In this document: piece after piece, positions 21,846 to 29,099 of the stretch
Layout of the letters: each line of letters starts with the position of its first letter
Position numbering within the stretch: position 1 is the stretch's first letter
NCBI GenBank assembly: GCA_903845465.1
Contig: CAIMXQ010000007.1
Coordinates: 1 to 29,099, forward strand
DNA length: 29,099 bases
Source: an uncultured Actinomycetes bacterium
GTDB taxonomy: Bacteria; Actinomycetota; Actinomycetes; Nanopelagicales; Nanopelagicaceae
Direction of reading: 5' to 3'
The notes under the pieces: generated by a model
The model's database searches: none
The model's input: only the letters and a program-made list of their open reading frames with translations
What the model was told of the DNA's origin: nothing
Made by a program: the position numbers and the translations under genes

Positions 21846-24205
21846 GCCTTCACCACCGTTACTACTTCGCCATGCACTGCATCGAGTGCAACAAGGGATT
21901 GGGATGCAAACGAATTACGTGGAATCCACACTGCATCTTCGTGGATATCTTCAACAAGAACAGGAATAGTGATTGAGCCATGCGCATTGGAAACACGTAC
22001 CTGTTGTCCAGTCTTGACTCCGGTCGCATCCGCGCGCTTTGGTGAAATCACCGCAACAGTTGGACGACGTGTTCCTGCCAAATTATCTTCACCCTTTTGC
22101 AGAGTTCCCATATCGAGCAAACGACGCCATGAAGTAAGGAGCGCTTCATTTCCTGTCACTGAACTAGGAGTAGCTGGTGAAACTGGTGCGAGTTGAACTC
22201 GCGCACCATCCCATTTGCCAAGTTGGTTAAATTCGCGAGCAGCGGCTGTGACTGTACCGAGCATGATGGATTCACCCATTGCATCCGCAATCATTGAAAG
22301 AATACGAACATCGCTGCGATTATGTGAATCAGCAACTGCTTCATCAAATGCACGTGCGCGGCCCTCCCAGTTAAGGAAGCTTCCGCTCTTTTCAGTAATT
22401 GCTGCTACTGGAAGTACAACATCTGCAACAGCAGTAATGGCACTTGGCGCAATTTCGAGCGATATAACAAATGCTGACTTCATAGCATCAAGTGCTTTGC
22501 TACCTGCAGGAAGATCGTGTGCATCTACGCCACCGACAACCACTGCATCAAGTTCTTTGCTTGCCAGTGCATCAATGATTTGTTGTGATGTGCGACCTGG
22601 AGTTGATGGAAGTGAGTCAACGCCCCACGCTGCTGCAATATCAACGCGAGCTGCTGCATCTGCAACTGGACGTCCACCAGGAAGAAGAGTTCCCAATGCA
22701 CCTGCTTCTAGTGCACCACGTTCGCCTGCGCGACGTGGAATATATGCAATCTTTGCGCCAGTCTTAGCAGAAAGTGCTGCAACTGCTGAGAAGAGGCCTG
22801 CGCTTTCAGATGCTCGTTCTCCGACAAGAATGACTGACTTTGCAGTTAGTGCAAGAGATGAAACTGCTGCAGGTTCTGCACCGGGTGCAACCTTGATGAA
22901 ATCTGCCTTGAGCTTATCCATGGCAATTGAACCCTTAGTGGCAACAGCTGAGACTTTAAGTCCGCGCTTTTTGAAGTTCTTATTAAGACGCAAGAAGACG
23001 ATTGGTGATTCTTCTTCTGGTTCAAATGCAACGAGTGCAACATGATCAGCTGCATCAATATCGCGATAGGTTGTAGATGATCCGGCGACATAAGCTGCTA
23101 AGAAGTCGCGCTCTTCATCTGATGTAACACGAGCACGGTAATCAACATCGTTGGTGCCTAATGCAATACGCGCAAACTTTGAATATCCATATGCATCTTC
23201 TGTTGTGACTCGGCCACCAGTAAGTACTGCTGCGCGCTTGCCTTTTAGACCTGCTGCGGCTGCGGCAAGTGCTTCTGGCCATGATGCTTGCACGAGTACG
23301 CCGTCGGCGTTGCGAAGAAGTGGATGAGTAAGACGATCGACTGATGTGACATATTTAAATGCCCAACGACCCTTATCGCAGTTCCACTCTTCATTTACAG
23401 ATGGGTCATCACCAGCAAGGCGACGAAGTGTCTTTCCGCGACGAACATCGGTACGCATATCGCAACCAGATGCGCAGTGTTCGCATGCAGATGGAGTTGA
23501 GACTAAATCGAATGGACGTGCACGGAAGCGGTATGAAGCGCCGGTGAGTGCACCAACTGGGCAGATCTGCACTGTATTTCCTGAGAAGTAAGACTTAAAT
23601 GGATCGTTCTCGTAAATACCAACTTGCTGCAAGGCACCGCGCTCGTTGAGAGTAATAAATGGGTCTGATGCAATCTGTTCTGAGAAACGTGTGCAACGGG
23701 CACAGAGAACGCAACGTTCGCGATCGAGAAGAACAGAGGAAGAGATATTGATTGGTTTTTCGAATGTGCGCTTATAGCCATCCAGGCGTGCATCTGGTCG
23801 GCCATTGCTCATCGCTTGGTTCTGAAGGGGGCATTCGCCACCTTTATCGCAGACCGGACAATCAAGTGGGTGGTTACCGAGAAGAAGTTCCATCACACCT
23901 TTCTGCGCCTTATCGGCAACAGGTGATGTCAACTGTGTTTTAACAATCATGTTCGGTTCGACAGGAATTGTGCATGATGCTTGTGGCTTAGGAAATGCAC
24001 GGCCGTTGATCTCGACGTCAACAAGACATTGACGACATGCACCGACAGGATCTAGAAGTGGGTGATCACAGAAACGTGGAATCTGAATTCCAAGTTTTTC
24101 AGCTGCGCGAATAATAAGAGTTCCCTTTGGAACTGTTACTTCAAAGCCATCGATGACTACGGTGATCATCTCAACTGCAACGGCAGATTCTTGAGTTGTA
24201 GTCAT
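21842..24205 (-). CDS. nuoG: NADH-quinone oxidoreductase subunit G
   Basis: Largest hydrophilic subunit of complex I, 787 residues, carrying several iron-sulfur clusters in the peripheral arm. Visible ligands: [2Fe-2S] C46, C57, C60, C78; the His-Cys3 cluster H112, C116, C119, C125; a [4Fe-4S] set C165, C168, C171, C215; and an additional set C241-x-x-C-x-x-x-C248 with C276, equivalent to the off-path N7 cluster of E. coli and Thermus. The remaining molybdopterin-oxidoreductase-like domain is alanine-rich and more divergent, as usual in actinobacteria, and is not expected to bind a cofactor. It overlaps nuoF by one base and nuoH by 4. Confidence 0.97.
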   Translation of the reverse strand: MTTTQESAVAVEMITVVIDGFEVTVPKGTLIIRAAEKLGIQIPRFCDHPLLDPVGACRQCLVDVEINGRAFPKPQASCTIPVEPNMIVKTQLTSPVADKAQKGVMELLLGNHPLDCPVCDKGGECPLQNQAMSNGRPDARLDGYKRTFEKPINISSSVLLDRERCVLCARCTRFSEQIASDPFITLNERGALQQVGIYENDPFKSYFSGNTVQICPVGALTGASYRFRARPFDLVSTPSACEHCASGCDMRTDVRRGKTLRRLAGDDPSVNEEWNCDKGRWAFKYVTSVDRLTHPLLRNADGVLVQASWPEALAAAAAGLKGKRAAVLTGGRVTTEDAYGYSKFARIALGTNDVDYRARVTSDEERDFLAAYVAGSSTTYRDIDAADHVALVAFEPEEESPIVFLRLNKNFKKRGLKVSAVATKGSIAMDKLKADFIKVAPGAEPAAVSSLALTAKSVILVGERASESAGLFSAVAALSAKTGAKIAYIPRRAGERGALEAGALGTLLPGGRPVADAAARVDIAAAWGVDSLPSTPGRTSQQIIDALASKELDAVVVGGVDAHDLPAGSKALDAMKSAFVISLEIAPSAITAVADVVLPVAAITEKSGSFLNWEGRARAFDEAVADSHNRSDVRILSMIADAMGESIMLGTVTAAAREFNQLGKWDGARVQLAPVSPATPSSVTGNEALLTSWRRLLDMGTLQKGEDNLAGTRRPTVAVISPKRADATGVKTGQQVRVSNAHGSITIPVLVEDIHEDAVWIPRNSFASQSLVALDAVHGEVVTVVKA

Positions 24206-25485
24206 TAATTCACCGCCCCTGCAAAGAGTGTGGACTTAACGGGATCGAATGGGCATGCACCGTTTGTTACGTGTGCGATGTATTCGTCGTGGAAGTACTT
24301 GATAGAAGATGTAATTGGTGAAGTTGCACCATCGCCGAGGGCGCAGAATGAGCGACCCATGATGTTGTCGCAGAGATCGAGCAACTTCTCAAGATCTGCT
24401 TCGGTTCCTGTTCCGTTTTCAAGATCGCGTAAAATCTGTACCAACCACCATGTGCCTTCGCGACATGGTGTGCACTTACCGCAGGATTCGTGCTTATAAA
24501 ATTCTGTCCAACGAAGAACTGCGCGGACAATACATGTTGTCTCATCAAAGATTTGAAGTGCTTTTGTACCGAGCATTGATCCTGCAGCAGCTACGCCTTC
24601 GTAATCAAGTGGAATATCAAGATGCGCATCTGTAAAGAGTGGAGTGGAAGATCCACCAGGAGTCCAGAACTTGAGTTTGTGCCCAGTGCGGACTCCCCCT
24701 GCAAGTTCAAGGATTTCACGAAGAGTAATTCCAAGTGGTGCTTCAAATTGTCCTGGGTTATTTACATGGCCTGAGAGTGAGTACAGGGTCGCACCCTTTG
24801 ACTTCTCTGTTCCCATTGATTGGTACCACTCTGCGCCATTGTTGATGATGGCAGGAACAGATGAGATTGATTCAACGTTATTCACCACTGTTGGTCGCGC
24901 ATACAAACCAGCAATTGCAGGGAACGGTGGACGAAGACGTGGTTGTCCGCGGAATCCTTCGAGTGAATCAAGCAAGGCAGTTTCTTCGCCGCAAATATAT
25001 GCACCTGCACCAATATGAAGTGTGATGTCGATTCCATTGCCGAGATGTCCTGCCTTATATGCATCTGCAATCGCAGCATTCATGCGGCGAGCCACATGTG
25101 TCACTTCGCCGCGGATATAGATAAATGCGCGCTCTGCACGAATTGCGTGACAAGCAATGATGCAGCCTTCAACAAGTACGTGTGGATTAGCTAAAAGAAG
25201 TGGCATGTCCTTACATGTTCCAGGTTCAGATTCATCTGCATTTACAACTAAGTAGTGATCTTTATTGTCGCCTTGCGGGATAAAGCCCCACTTCATTCCG
25301 GTAGGAAAGCCTGCTCCACCGCGACCGCGAAGTCCTGAATCTTTAACGAGTTGAATTACTGCATCAGGATCCATTGCAAGTGCTTTTTTAGAAGCGGTGT
25401 AGCCACCATGGCGCGTATATGCCTCGATGGTGAATGAATCGGCTTCATCCCAATGTGCTGAAAGGACGGGAGTTAACTTTGACAT
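24205..25485 (-). CDS. nuoF: NADH-quinone oxidoreductase subunit F
   Basis: NADH-oxidising subunit of complex I with FMN and the N3 [4Fe-4S] cluster; 426 residues. The nucleotide site is seen as R-G-R-G-G-A-G-F-P-T-G at 53-63, the FMN/NADH region continues with C-G-E-E-T-A-L-L, and the cluster ligands are C335, C338 and C341 (S-C-G-K-C-T-P-C) plus C381. The ATG at 25485 is preferred over the GTG one codon upstream because GGAAGG lies about six bases before it; it shares one base with the nuoE stop (TGATG). NuoE, F and G together form the NADH dehydrogenase module. Confidence 0.97.
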   Translation of the reverse strand: MSKLTPVLSAHWDEADSFTIEAYTRHGGYTASKKALAMDPDAVIQLVKDSGLRGRGGAGFPTGMKWGFIPQGDNKDHYLVVNADESEPGTCKDMPLLLANPHVLVEGCIIACHAIRAERAFIYIRGEVTHVARRMNAAIADAYKAGHLGNGIDITLHIGAGAYICGEETALLDSLEGFRGQPRLRPPFPAIAGLYARPTVVNNVESISSVPAIINNGAEWYQSMGTEKSKGATLYSLSGHVNNPGQFEAPLGITLREILELAGGVRTGHKLKFWTPGGSSTPLFTDAHLDIPLDYEGVAAAGSMLGTKALQIFDETTCIVRAVLRWTEFYKHESCGKCTPCREGTWWLVQILRDLENGTGTEADLEKLLDLCDNIMGRSFCALGDGATSPITSSIKYFHDEYIAHVTNGACPFDPVKSTLFAGAVN

Positions 25486-26102
25486 CACTTACCTTCCTTT
25501 GAAAGCTTAAGTCCAAGAAGTGTTGGCGCACCTGCCTGAAGACCTTCGCGAGCAAGACCGTCATCTAAACCTGCAAGTACAGCAGATGCTTCTTTGTATG
25601 TAACAAGTTTATTTGGACCACGAGTTGGTGCTGGTGGATTACCTGCACGAGCACCGTCGACCAATGACTTTGCAGATTCGACGCTCTGGTTGTCGTAGAA
25701 CTCCCAGTTGGCCATGACGACAGGTGCATAATCGCAGGCCGCATTACATTCGATATGTTCGAGAGAAACTTTTCCATCCGCAGTAACGCCATCGTTTTCA
25801 ATACCGAGGTGATCTTTCAGCGCTGAGAAGATCGCGTCTCCACCCATGACTGCACATAAAGTATTTGTGCACACACCTACGTGGTACTCGCCTACTGGCT
25901 TGCGCTTGTACTGTGTATAGAAAGTAGCAACGGCAGATACTTCTGCAGTTTCGATACCAAGAATTTCTGAAATTGTTTCGATGCCCTCATTGGTGACATA
26001 ACCAGATACTGATTGCACATAATGAAGCAATGGCATGATGGCAGATCGGCTACGTGGATAGCGGGCAATGATTGTCTGCATGAGGTCGCGATCTAAAGTC
26101 AT
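25485..26102 (-). CDS. nuoE: NADH-quinone oxidoreductase subunit E
   Basis: Thioredoxin-fold [2Fe-2S] (N1a) subunit that partners NuoF, 205 residues. The four ligands are C78 and C83 (V-C-T-N-T-L-C) and C119 and C123 (E-C-N-A-A-C-D-Y-A-P). The helical N-terminal domain (Y-P-R-S-R-S-A-I-M-P-L-L) is also present. About 45 residues beyond the E. coli end form a proline- and leucine-rich C-terminal tail. The start overlaps the nuoD stop by 4 bases. Confidence 0.97.
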   Translation of the reverse strand: MTLDRDLMQTIIARYPRSRSAIMPLLHYVQSVSGYVTNEGIETISEILGIETAEVSAVATFYTQYKRKPVGEYHVGVCTNTLCAVMGGDAIFSALKDHLGIENDGVTADGKVSLEHIECNAACDYAPVVMANWEFYDNQSVESAKSLVDGARAGNPPAPTRGPNKLVTYKEASAVLAGLDDGLAREGLQAGAPTLLGLKLSKEGK

Positions 26103-27448
26103 CGGTCAACGCCTCCCATAACTGGATCAATGGATGCAACGGCTCCGATGATGTCGGCGACCATTCCACCTTCGCTCATTGCAGATGTTGATTGCAAGTT
26201 ATTAAATGATGGTTCACGGAAATGCACCCGGTAGGGACGAGTTCCGCCATCAGAGACAACGTGGGCAGCAAGTTCGCCACGTGGTGATTCGACTGTGGCA
26301 TAGACCTGACCTGCTGGAACGCGGAAACCTTCGGTGACAAGTTTGAAGTGGTGAATAAGAGATTCCATCGATGAACCCATGATTTCGCGGATGTGATCGA
26401 GTGAGTTACCAAGTCCATCTGCGCCAAGTGCAAGTTGTGCTGGCCAGGCAATCTTCTTATCTGCAACCATGACTGGTTGACCTTCAAGCTTGTCGAGCTT
26501 ATCGATAGCTTGTTCGATGATACGAAGTGACTGTTCGAGTTCGGCCATACGAACTAAGAAGCGACCGTAGACATCTGCTGTATCTGCTGTGATGACATCA
26601 AATTCGTAATTTTCATATCCGCAATATGGCTGCATCTTGCGCAGATCCCAAGGCAAGCCAGCAGAGCGAAGTACGGGACCTGTAATTCCAAGTGTTGTAC
26701 AACCTGCGAGATCGAGGTAGCCAATACCTTCGGTGCGCTTCATCCAGATGGTGTTACCGATAAGCAGCTTTGCATTATCTTCAAAGTTTTTGCGCAGAGT
26801 CTTTACGACTCCGCGAAGCTTTGTTGTCATACCCGCTGGAAGATCTTGTGAAACTCCACCTGGGCGCACATATGCCATATTCATGCGAAGACCAGTGATT
26901 TCTTCAAATGTATCAAGAACGATTTCGCGATCGCGGAATGCGAAGAACATAGGGCCCATTGCGCCTAGTTCGAGAGCGCCTGTACCGAGTGCCACCATGT
27001 GTGAAGAGATGCGATTGAGCTCCATCATGAGAACGCGAATCACTGATGCGCGCTCTGGAATATCGTTTGTAATACCAAGAAGTTTTTCAACGGCTAAGCA
27101 GTATGCAGTTTCGTTAAATATTGGCGCTAGGTAATCCATACGAGTAACAAATGTGACCGCCTGAGTCCAGTTGCGGTATTCAATATTCTTTTCTATACCA
27201 GTGTGAAGATAACCAATTCCTGTACGGACTTCAGTAACTGTCTCGCCTTCGAGTTCGAGTACCAAACGAAGCACACCGTGTGTCGATGGGTGCTGTGGAC
27301 CCATATTGACGATGATGCGCTCTTCTTTAGATTCACCGATCTCGGAGACAAGTGAATCCCAATCGCCACCTGTAACTGAGAAGACGGTGCCTTCTGTGGT
27401 TTCGCGTGATGATGCGTATGGATCAAGTTTTGGATCAAAGGTGGTCAT
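26099..27448 (-). CDS. nuoD: NADH-quinone oxidoreductase subunit D
   Basis: 49-kDa subunit of complex I, evolved from the large subunit of NiFe hydrogenase, lining the quinone site with NuoB; 449 residues. The G-P-Q-H-P-S-T-H-G-V-L-R motif near residue 50 supplies the quinone-site histidine, and R-P-G-G-V-S-Q-D-L-P with later R-A-G-L-P-W-D-L-R are family signatures. NuoD is separate from NuoC, unlike the fused form of E. coli. It overlaps nuoC and nuoE by 4 bases each. Confidence 0.97.
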   Translation of the reverse strand: MTTFDPKLDPYASSRETTEGTVFSVTGGDWDSLVSEIGESKEERIIVNMGPQHPSTHGVLRLVLELEGETVTEVRTGIGYLHTGIEKNIEYRNWTQAVTFVTRMDYLAPIFNETAYCLAVEKLLGITNDIPERASVIRVLMMELNRISSHMVALGTGALELGAMGPMFFAFRDREIVLDTFEEITGLRMNMAYVRPGGVSQDLPAGMTTKLRGVVKTLRKNFEDNAKLLIGNTIWMKRTEGIGYLDLAGCTTLGITGPVLRSAGLPWDLRKMQPYCGYENYEFDVITADTADVYGRFLVRMAELEQSLRIIEQAIDKLDKLEGQPVMVADKKIAWPAQLALGADGLGNSLDHIREIMGSSMESLIHHFKLVTEGFRVPAGQVYATVESPRGELAAHVVSDGGTRPYRVHFREPSFNNLQSTSAMSEGGMVADIIGAVASIDPVMGGVDR

Positions 27449-28080
27449 CGGTAGCTCCGGCGATTAGATGGCGCAGGTGTTGTTGCACCCTTGTACTCGA
27501 CTGCAATTCCACCGAGTGGGTAATCCTTACGTTGTGGGTGACCGTCCCAATCATCTGGCATCAAGATGCGAGTAAGTCCTGGATGGCCATCAAAGATGAT
27601 TCCGAACATGTCAAATGTTTCGCGCTCGTGCCAATTGTTTCCGGCCCAGACTTCAACAACAGATGGAATATGTGGATCGAGATCTGATGTTGCAACTTCC
27701 AATCGAACACGTTGGTTCTTTGTCATCGAAAGAAGTGGGTAGACAGCAACGAGTTCTGCGCCAGCGCGATCTGGATAGTTAACGCCAGATACACCCATAC
27801 ACATTTCAAATTTCAGTTTGTCACGCAAGATACGTGCGACTTCAACAAGTCGTGACTTCTTAATATGAAGAGTGAGTTCGCCGCGATCTACGACGACACG
27901 AGTAATTGCATCTGAGAAATCTGGGTAGGCGCGCTCGAGATCATCGGCAACGTCATCGAAATATCCGCCATAAGGACGCTCGGTTGAACCATTAGATGCA
28001 GCAGTGCGAACCAGCCCACCATAACCTGATGTATCTCCGGTGCCACTAGCACCGAACATGCCCTTCTGATCTTCGCTCAT
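27445..28080 (-). CDS. nuoC: NADH-quinone oxidoreductase subunit C
   Basis: 30-kDa subunit of the complex I connecting module, 211 residues, no cofactor. The family signature E-R-E-T-F-D-M-F-G-I is followed by H-P-x-L-x-R-I-L-M-P-D-D-W and H-P-Q-R-K-D-Y-P-L-G-G. The first 30 residues are a glycine-rich, low-complexity tail of the kind often seen in actinobacterial NuoC. The start overlaps nuoB by 4 bases. Confidence 0.96.
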   Translation of the reverse strand: MSEDQKGMFGASGTGDTSGYGGLVRTAASNGSTERPYGGYFDDVADDLERAYPDFSDAITRVVVDRGELTLHIKKSRLVEVARILRDKLKFEMCMGVSGVNYPDRAGAELVAVYPLLSMTKNQRVRLEVATSDLDPHIPSVVEVWAGNNWHERETFDMFGIIFDGHPGLTRILMPDDWDGHPQRKDYPLGGIAVEYKGATTPAPSNRRSYR

Positions 28081-28637
28081 TTAGCCAGTAACCCTGTCAT
28101 CTGAATCGTTGGCTTGGCATTCATTGCAGCGAGTTCAACTTCCTTGATAATCGCTTCACGATTTGGACCAAGCTTTGTATCGCCAATAAGAGTGTGTAGC
28201 TTGATGATTGCATCCATCAACTGTTCTGGACGTGGTGGGCAACCTGGAAGATAAATATCAACTGGTACAACGTGATCAACGCCTTGCACGATTGCATAGT
28301 TATTAAACATTCCACCCGATGAAGCACACGCGCCCATGGAGATAACCCACTTTGGCGCTGTCATTTGATCATAAATCTGTCGTAGCACTGGCGCCATCTT
28401 CTGTGAAACGCGACCTGCAACAATCATCAAATCTGCTTGACGAGGAGATGCTGAGAAACGTTCCATTCCGAAACGTGAAATATCGTGCTTTGGCGCAGAA
28501 CCAAGTGCCATCATTTCAATAGCGCAACATGCAAGACCAAATGTTGCTGGCCATACAGAGCTCTTGCGCATGTAACCGGCAAGACCTTCAACTGTTGAGA
28601 GAAGAATTCCGCTTGGTAATTTATCTTCTAGACCCAC
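28077..28637 (-). CDS. nuoB: NADH-quinone oxidoreductase subunit B
   Basis: Carries cluster N2, the last iron-sulfur centre before the quinone; 186 residues. Ligands are the tandem cysteines C37-C38 in G-L-A-C-C-A-I-E-M, C104 in G-A-C-A-S-S-G-G-M, and C133 in P-G-C-P-P-R-P. The conserved R-Q-A-D-L-M-I-V-A-G segment is intact. It begins 3 bases after nuoA and overlaps nuoC by 4. Confidence 0.98.
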   Translation of the reverse strand: MGLEDKLPSGILLSTVEGLAGYMRKSSVWPATFGLACCAIEMMALGSAPKHDISRFGMERFSASPRQADLMIVAGRVSQKMAPVLRQIYDQMTAPKWVISMGACASSGGMFNNYAIVQGVDHVVPVDIYLPGCPPRPEQLMDAIIKLHTLIGDTKLGPNREAIIKEVELAAMNAKPTIQMTGLLAK

Positions 28638-28640
28638 GAA

Positions 28641-29006
28641 TTAATCCCATTCCAATCCACCACGACGCCACACATATGCATATGCGACGAAGACTGTTGC
28701 AATAAAGATTGCCATCTCAACTAATCCAAATAAACCGAGCTTGTCGAATGTGACAGCCCATGGATAGAGAAAGACAATTTCAATATCGAAGACGATGAAG
28801 AGCATCGCTGTAAGAAAGTACTTAACCGGAAAGCGTCCGCCTTGAAGAGCTTGTGGAGATGGTTCGATTCCGCACTCGTATGCTTCAAGCTTTGCGCGGT
28901 TATATCGAGCAGGCCCTGTAACGGCTGCGATCCCAACGGAGAATGCGGCGAAGCCAAATCCAATGGCAAAGATCACCAAAATCGGAATATATGGATTCGC
29001 GCTCAC
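28641..29006 (-). CDS. nuoA: NADH-quinone oxidoreductase subunit A
   Basis: First gene of the complex I operon: a three-helix membrane subunit of 121 residues near the quinone entry. The loop after helix 1 has Y-E-C-G-I-E-P, with the conserved cysteine C45, and helix 2 has F-D-I-E-I-V-F-L-Y-P-W-A-V with D74 and E76. The GTG start is preceded by an AGGA ribosome site about eight bases away. It lies 39 bases after the menG stop, too little for an obvious promoter, so the operon probably begins with or before menG. Confidence 0.96.
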   Translation of the reverse strand: MSANPYIPILVIFAIGFGFAAFSVGIAAVTGPARYNRAKLEAYECGIEPSPQALQGGRFPVKYFLTAMLFIVFDIEIVFLYPWAVTFDKLGLFGLVEMAIFIATVFVAYAYVWRRGGLEWD

Positions 29007-29045
29007 GAGCCAAATCCTAAGCGTTGGCAGTTGCCGATTAAACCG

Positions 29046-29099
29046 TTACGGCTTGCGGGCTTTGTGAACTGCGACAACTCCGCCTGTGAGATTGGTCCA
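29046..29099 (-). CDS. menG: Demethylmenaquinone methyltransferase (MenG/UbiE), C-terminal end only
   Basis: Partial gene running off the right edge. The 17 visible residues, W-T-N-L-T-G-G-V-V-A-V-H-K-A-R-K-P and a TAA, match the conserved C-terminus of the SAM-dependent methyltransferase that makes the last step of menaquinone synthesis (N-L-T-G-G-x-V-A-x-H is the family ending). Its place just upstream of nuoA agrees with the common actinobacterial order. Only the tail can be judged, so catalytic residues are outside view. Confidence 0.75.
   Translation of the reverse strand, partial: WTNLTGGVVAVHKARKP

Noticed and set aside
22215..23045. 276-residue open frame on the plus strand opposite nuoG
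   Set aside because: It is a shadow of the alanine-rich nuoG frame; the composition is serine/alanine/threonine without domain motifs, and there is no independent support for expression.
26733..27134. 133-residue plus-strand frame opposite nuoD
   Set aside because: Antisense shadow; nuoD is intact with all signatures.
1..29099. CRISPR arrays, insertion sequences, integrase or att sites, toxin-antitoxin pairs
   Set aside because: Read for repeats and motif families on both strands; nothing beyond the short inverted repeats listed was seen.

Overview
The window reads as a chromosome segment of a low-to-mid GC actinobacterium. Evidence: a complete 14-subunit complex I operon of actinobacterial type, with a menaquinone methyltransferase tail upstream and a long-chain polyprenyl diphosphate synthase downstream; a CCA-encoding tRNA-Tyr; TANNNT-type -10 boxes close to start codons; many GTG starts and very tight spacing. 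The combination of compact genome, modest GC and ABC-transport-rich content fits freshwater planktonic lineages such as Nanopelagicales (acI), but this is an inference and was not tested by any search. No insertion sequence, prophage, CRISPR array or rRNA is visible. No stretch over 300 bases lacks a gene.

Layout. 1-87 (+) is the tail of a YccU-like CoA-binding protein. 108-3259 (-) is a carbohydrate-type ABC importer: a Tat-exported binding protein and two permeases, with no ATPase gene. 3410-3811 (-) is msrB. 3856-6128 (-) is a CitA/DcuS-type sensor kinase and its CitB-type response regulator. Divergently, 6297-9088 (+) encodes an SsuABC/TauABC-like importer (ATPase, permease, NMT1-type binding protein), closed by a strong intrinsic terminator. 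9248-9733 (+) is a PsiE-family membrane protein. 9770-9854 (-) is tRNA-Tyr. 9947-11614 (+) is a membrane-anchored protein resembling the large subunit of N,N-dimethylformamidase. 11646-13046 (+) is yajQ followed directly by rarD. From 13005 to the right edge everything is on the minus strand: menG (partial), nuoA-B-C-D-E-F-G-H-I-J-K-L-M-N and a polyprenyl diphosphate synthase.

How the genes work together. The right half is a respiratory module: MenG completes menaquinone, the prenyl synthase makes its side chain, and complex I reduces it with NADH while pumping protons. The nuo genes overlap or abut with no gap above 3 nt, so translation is probably coupled throughout. The left half is nutrient scavenging. 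The most interesting part is 3856-9088, where a carboxylate-type two-component system faces an unrelated class of ABC importer across a 168-bp region. That region holds a near-palindromic AT-rich site and an apparently leaderless promoter. This suggests ligand-induced uptake of an unidentified small organic compound. Most of the window is ordinary housekeeping sequence, and I did not find a clear novel defence or mobile system.
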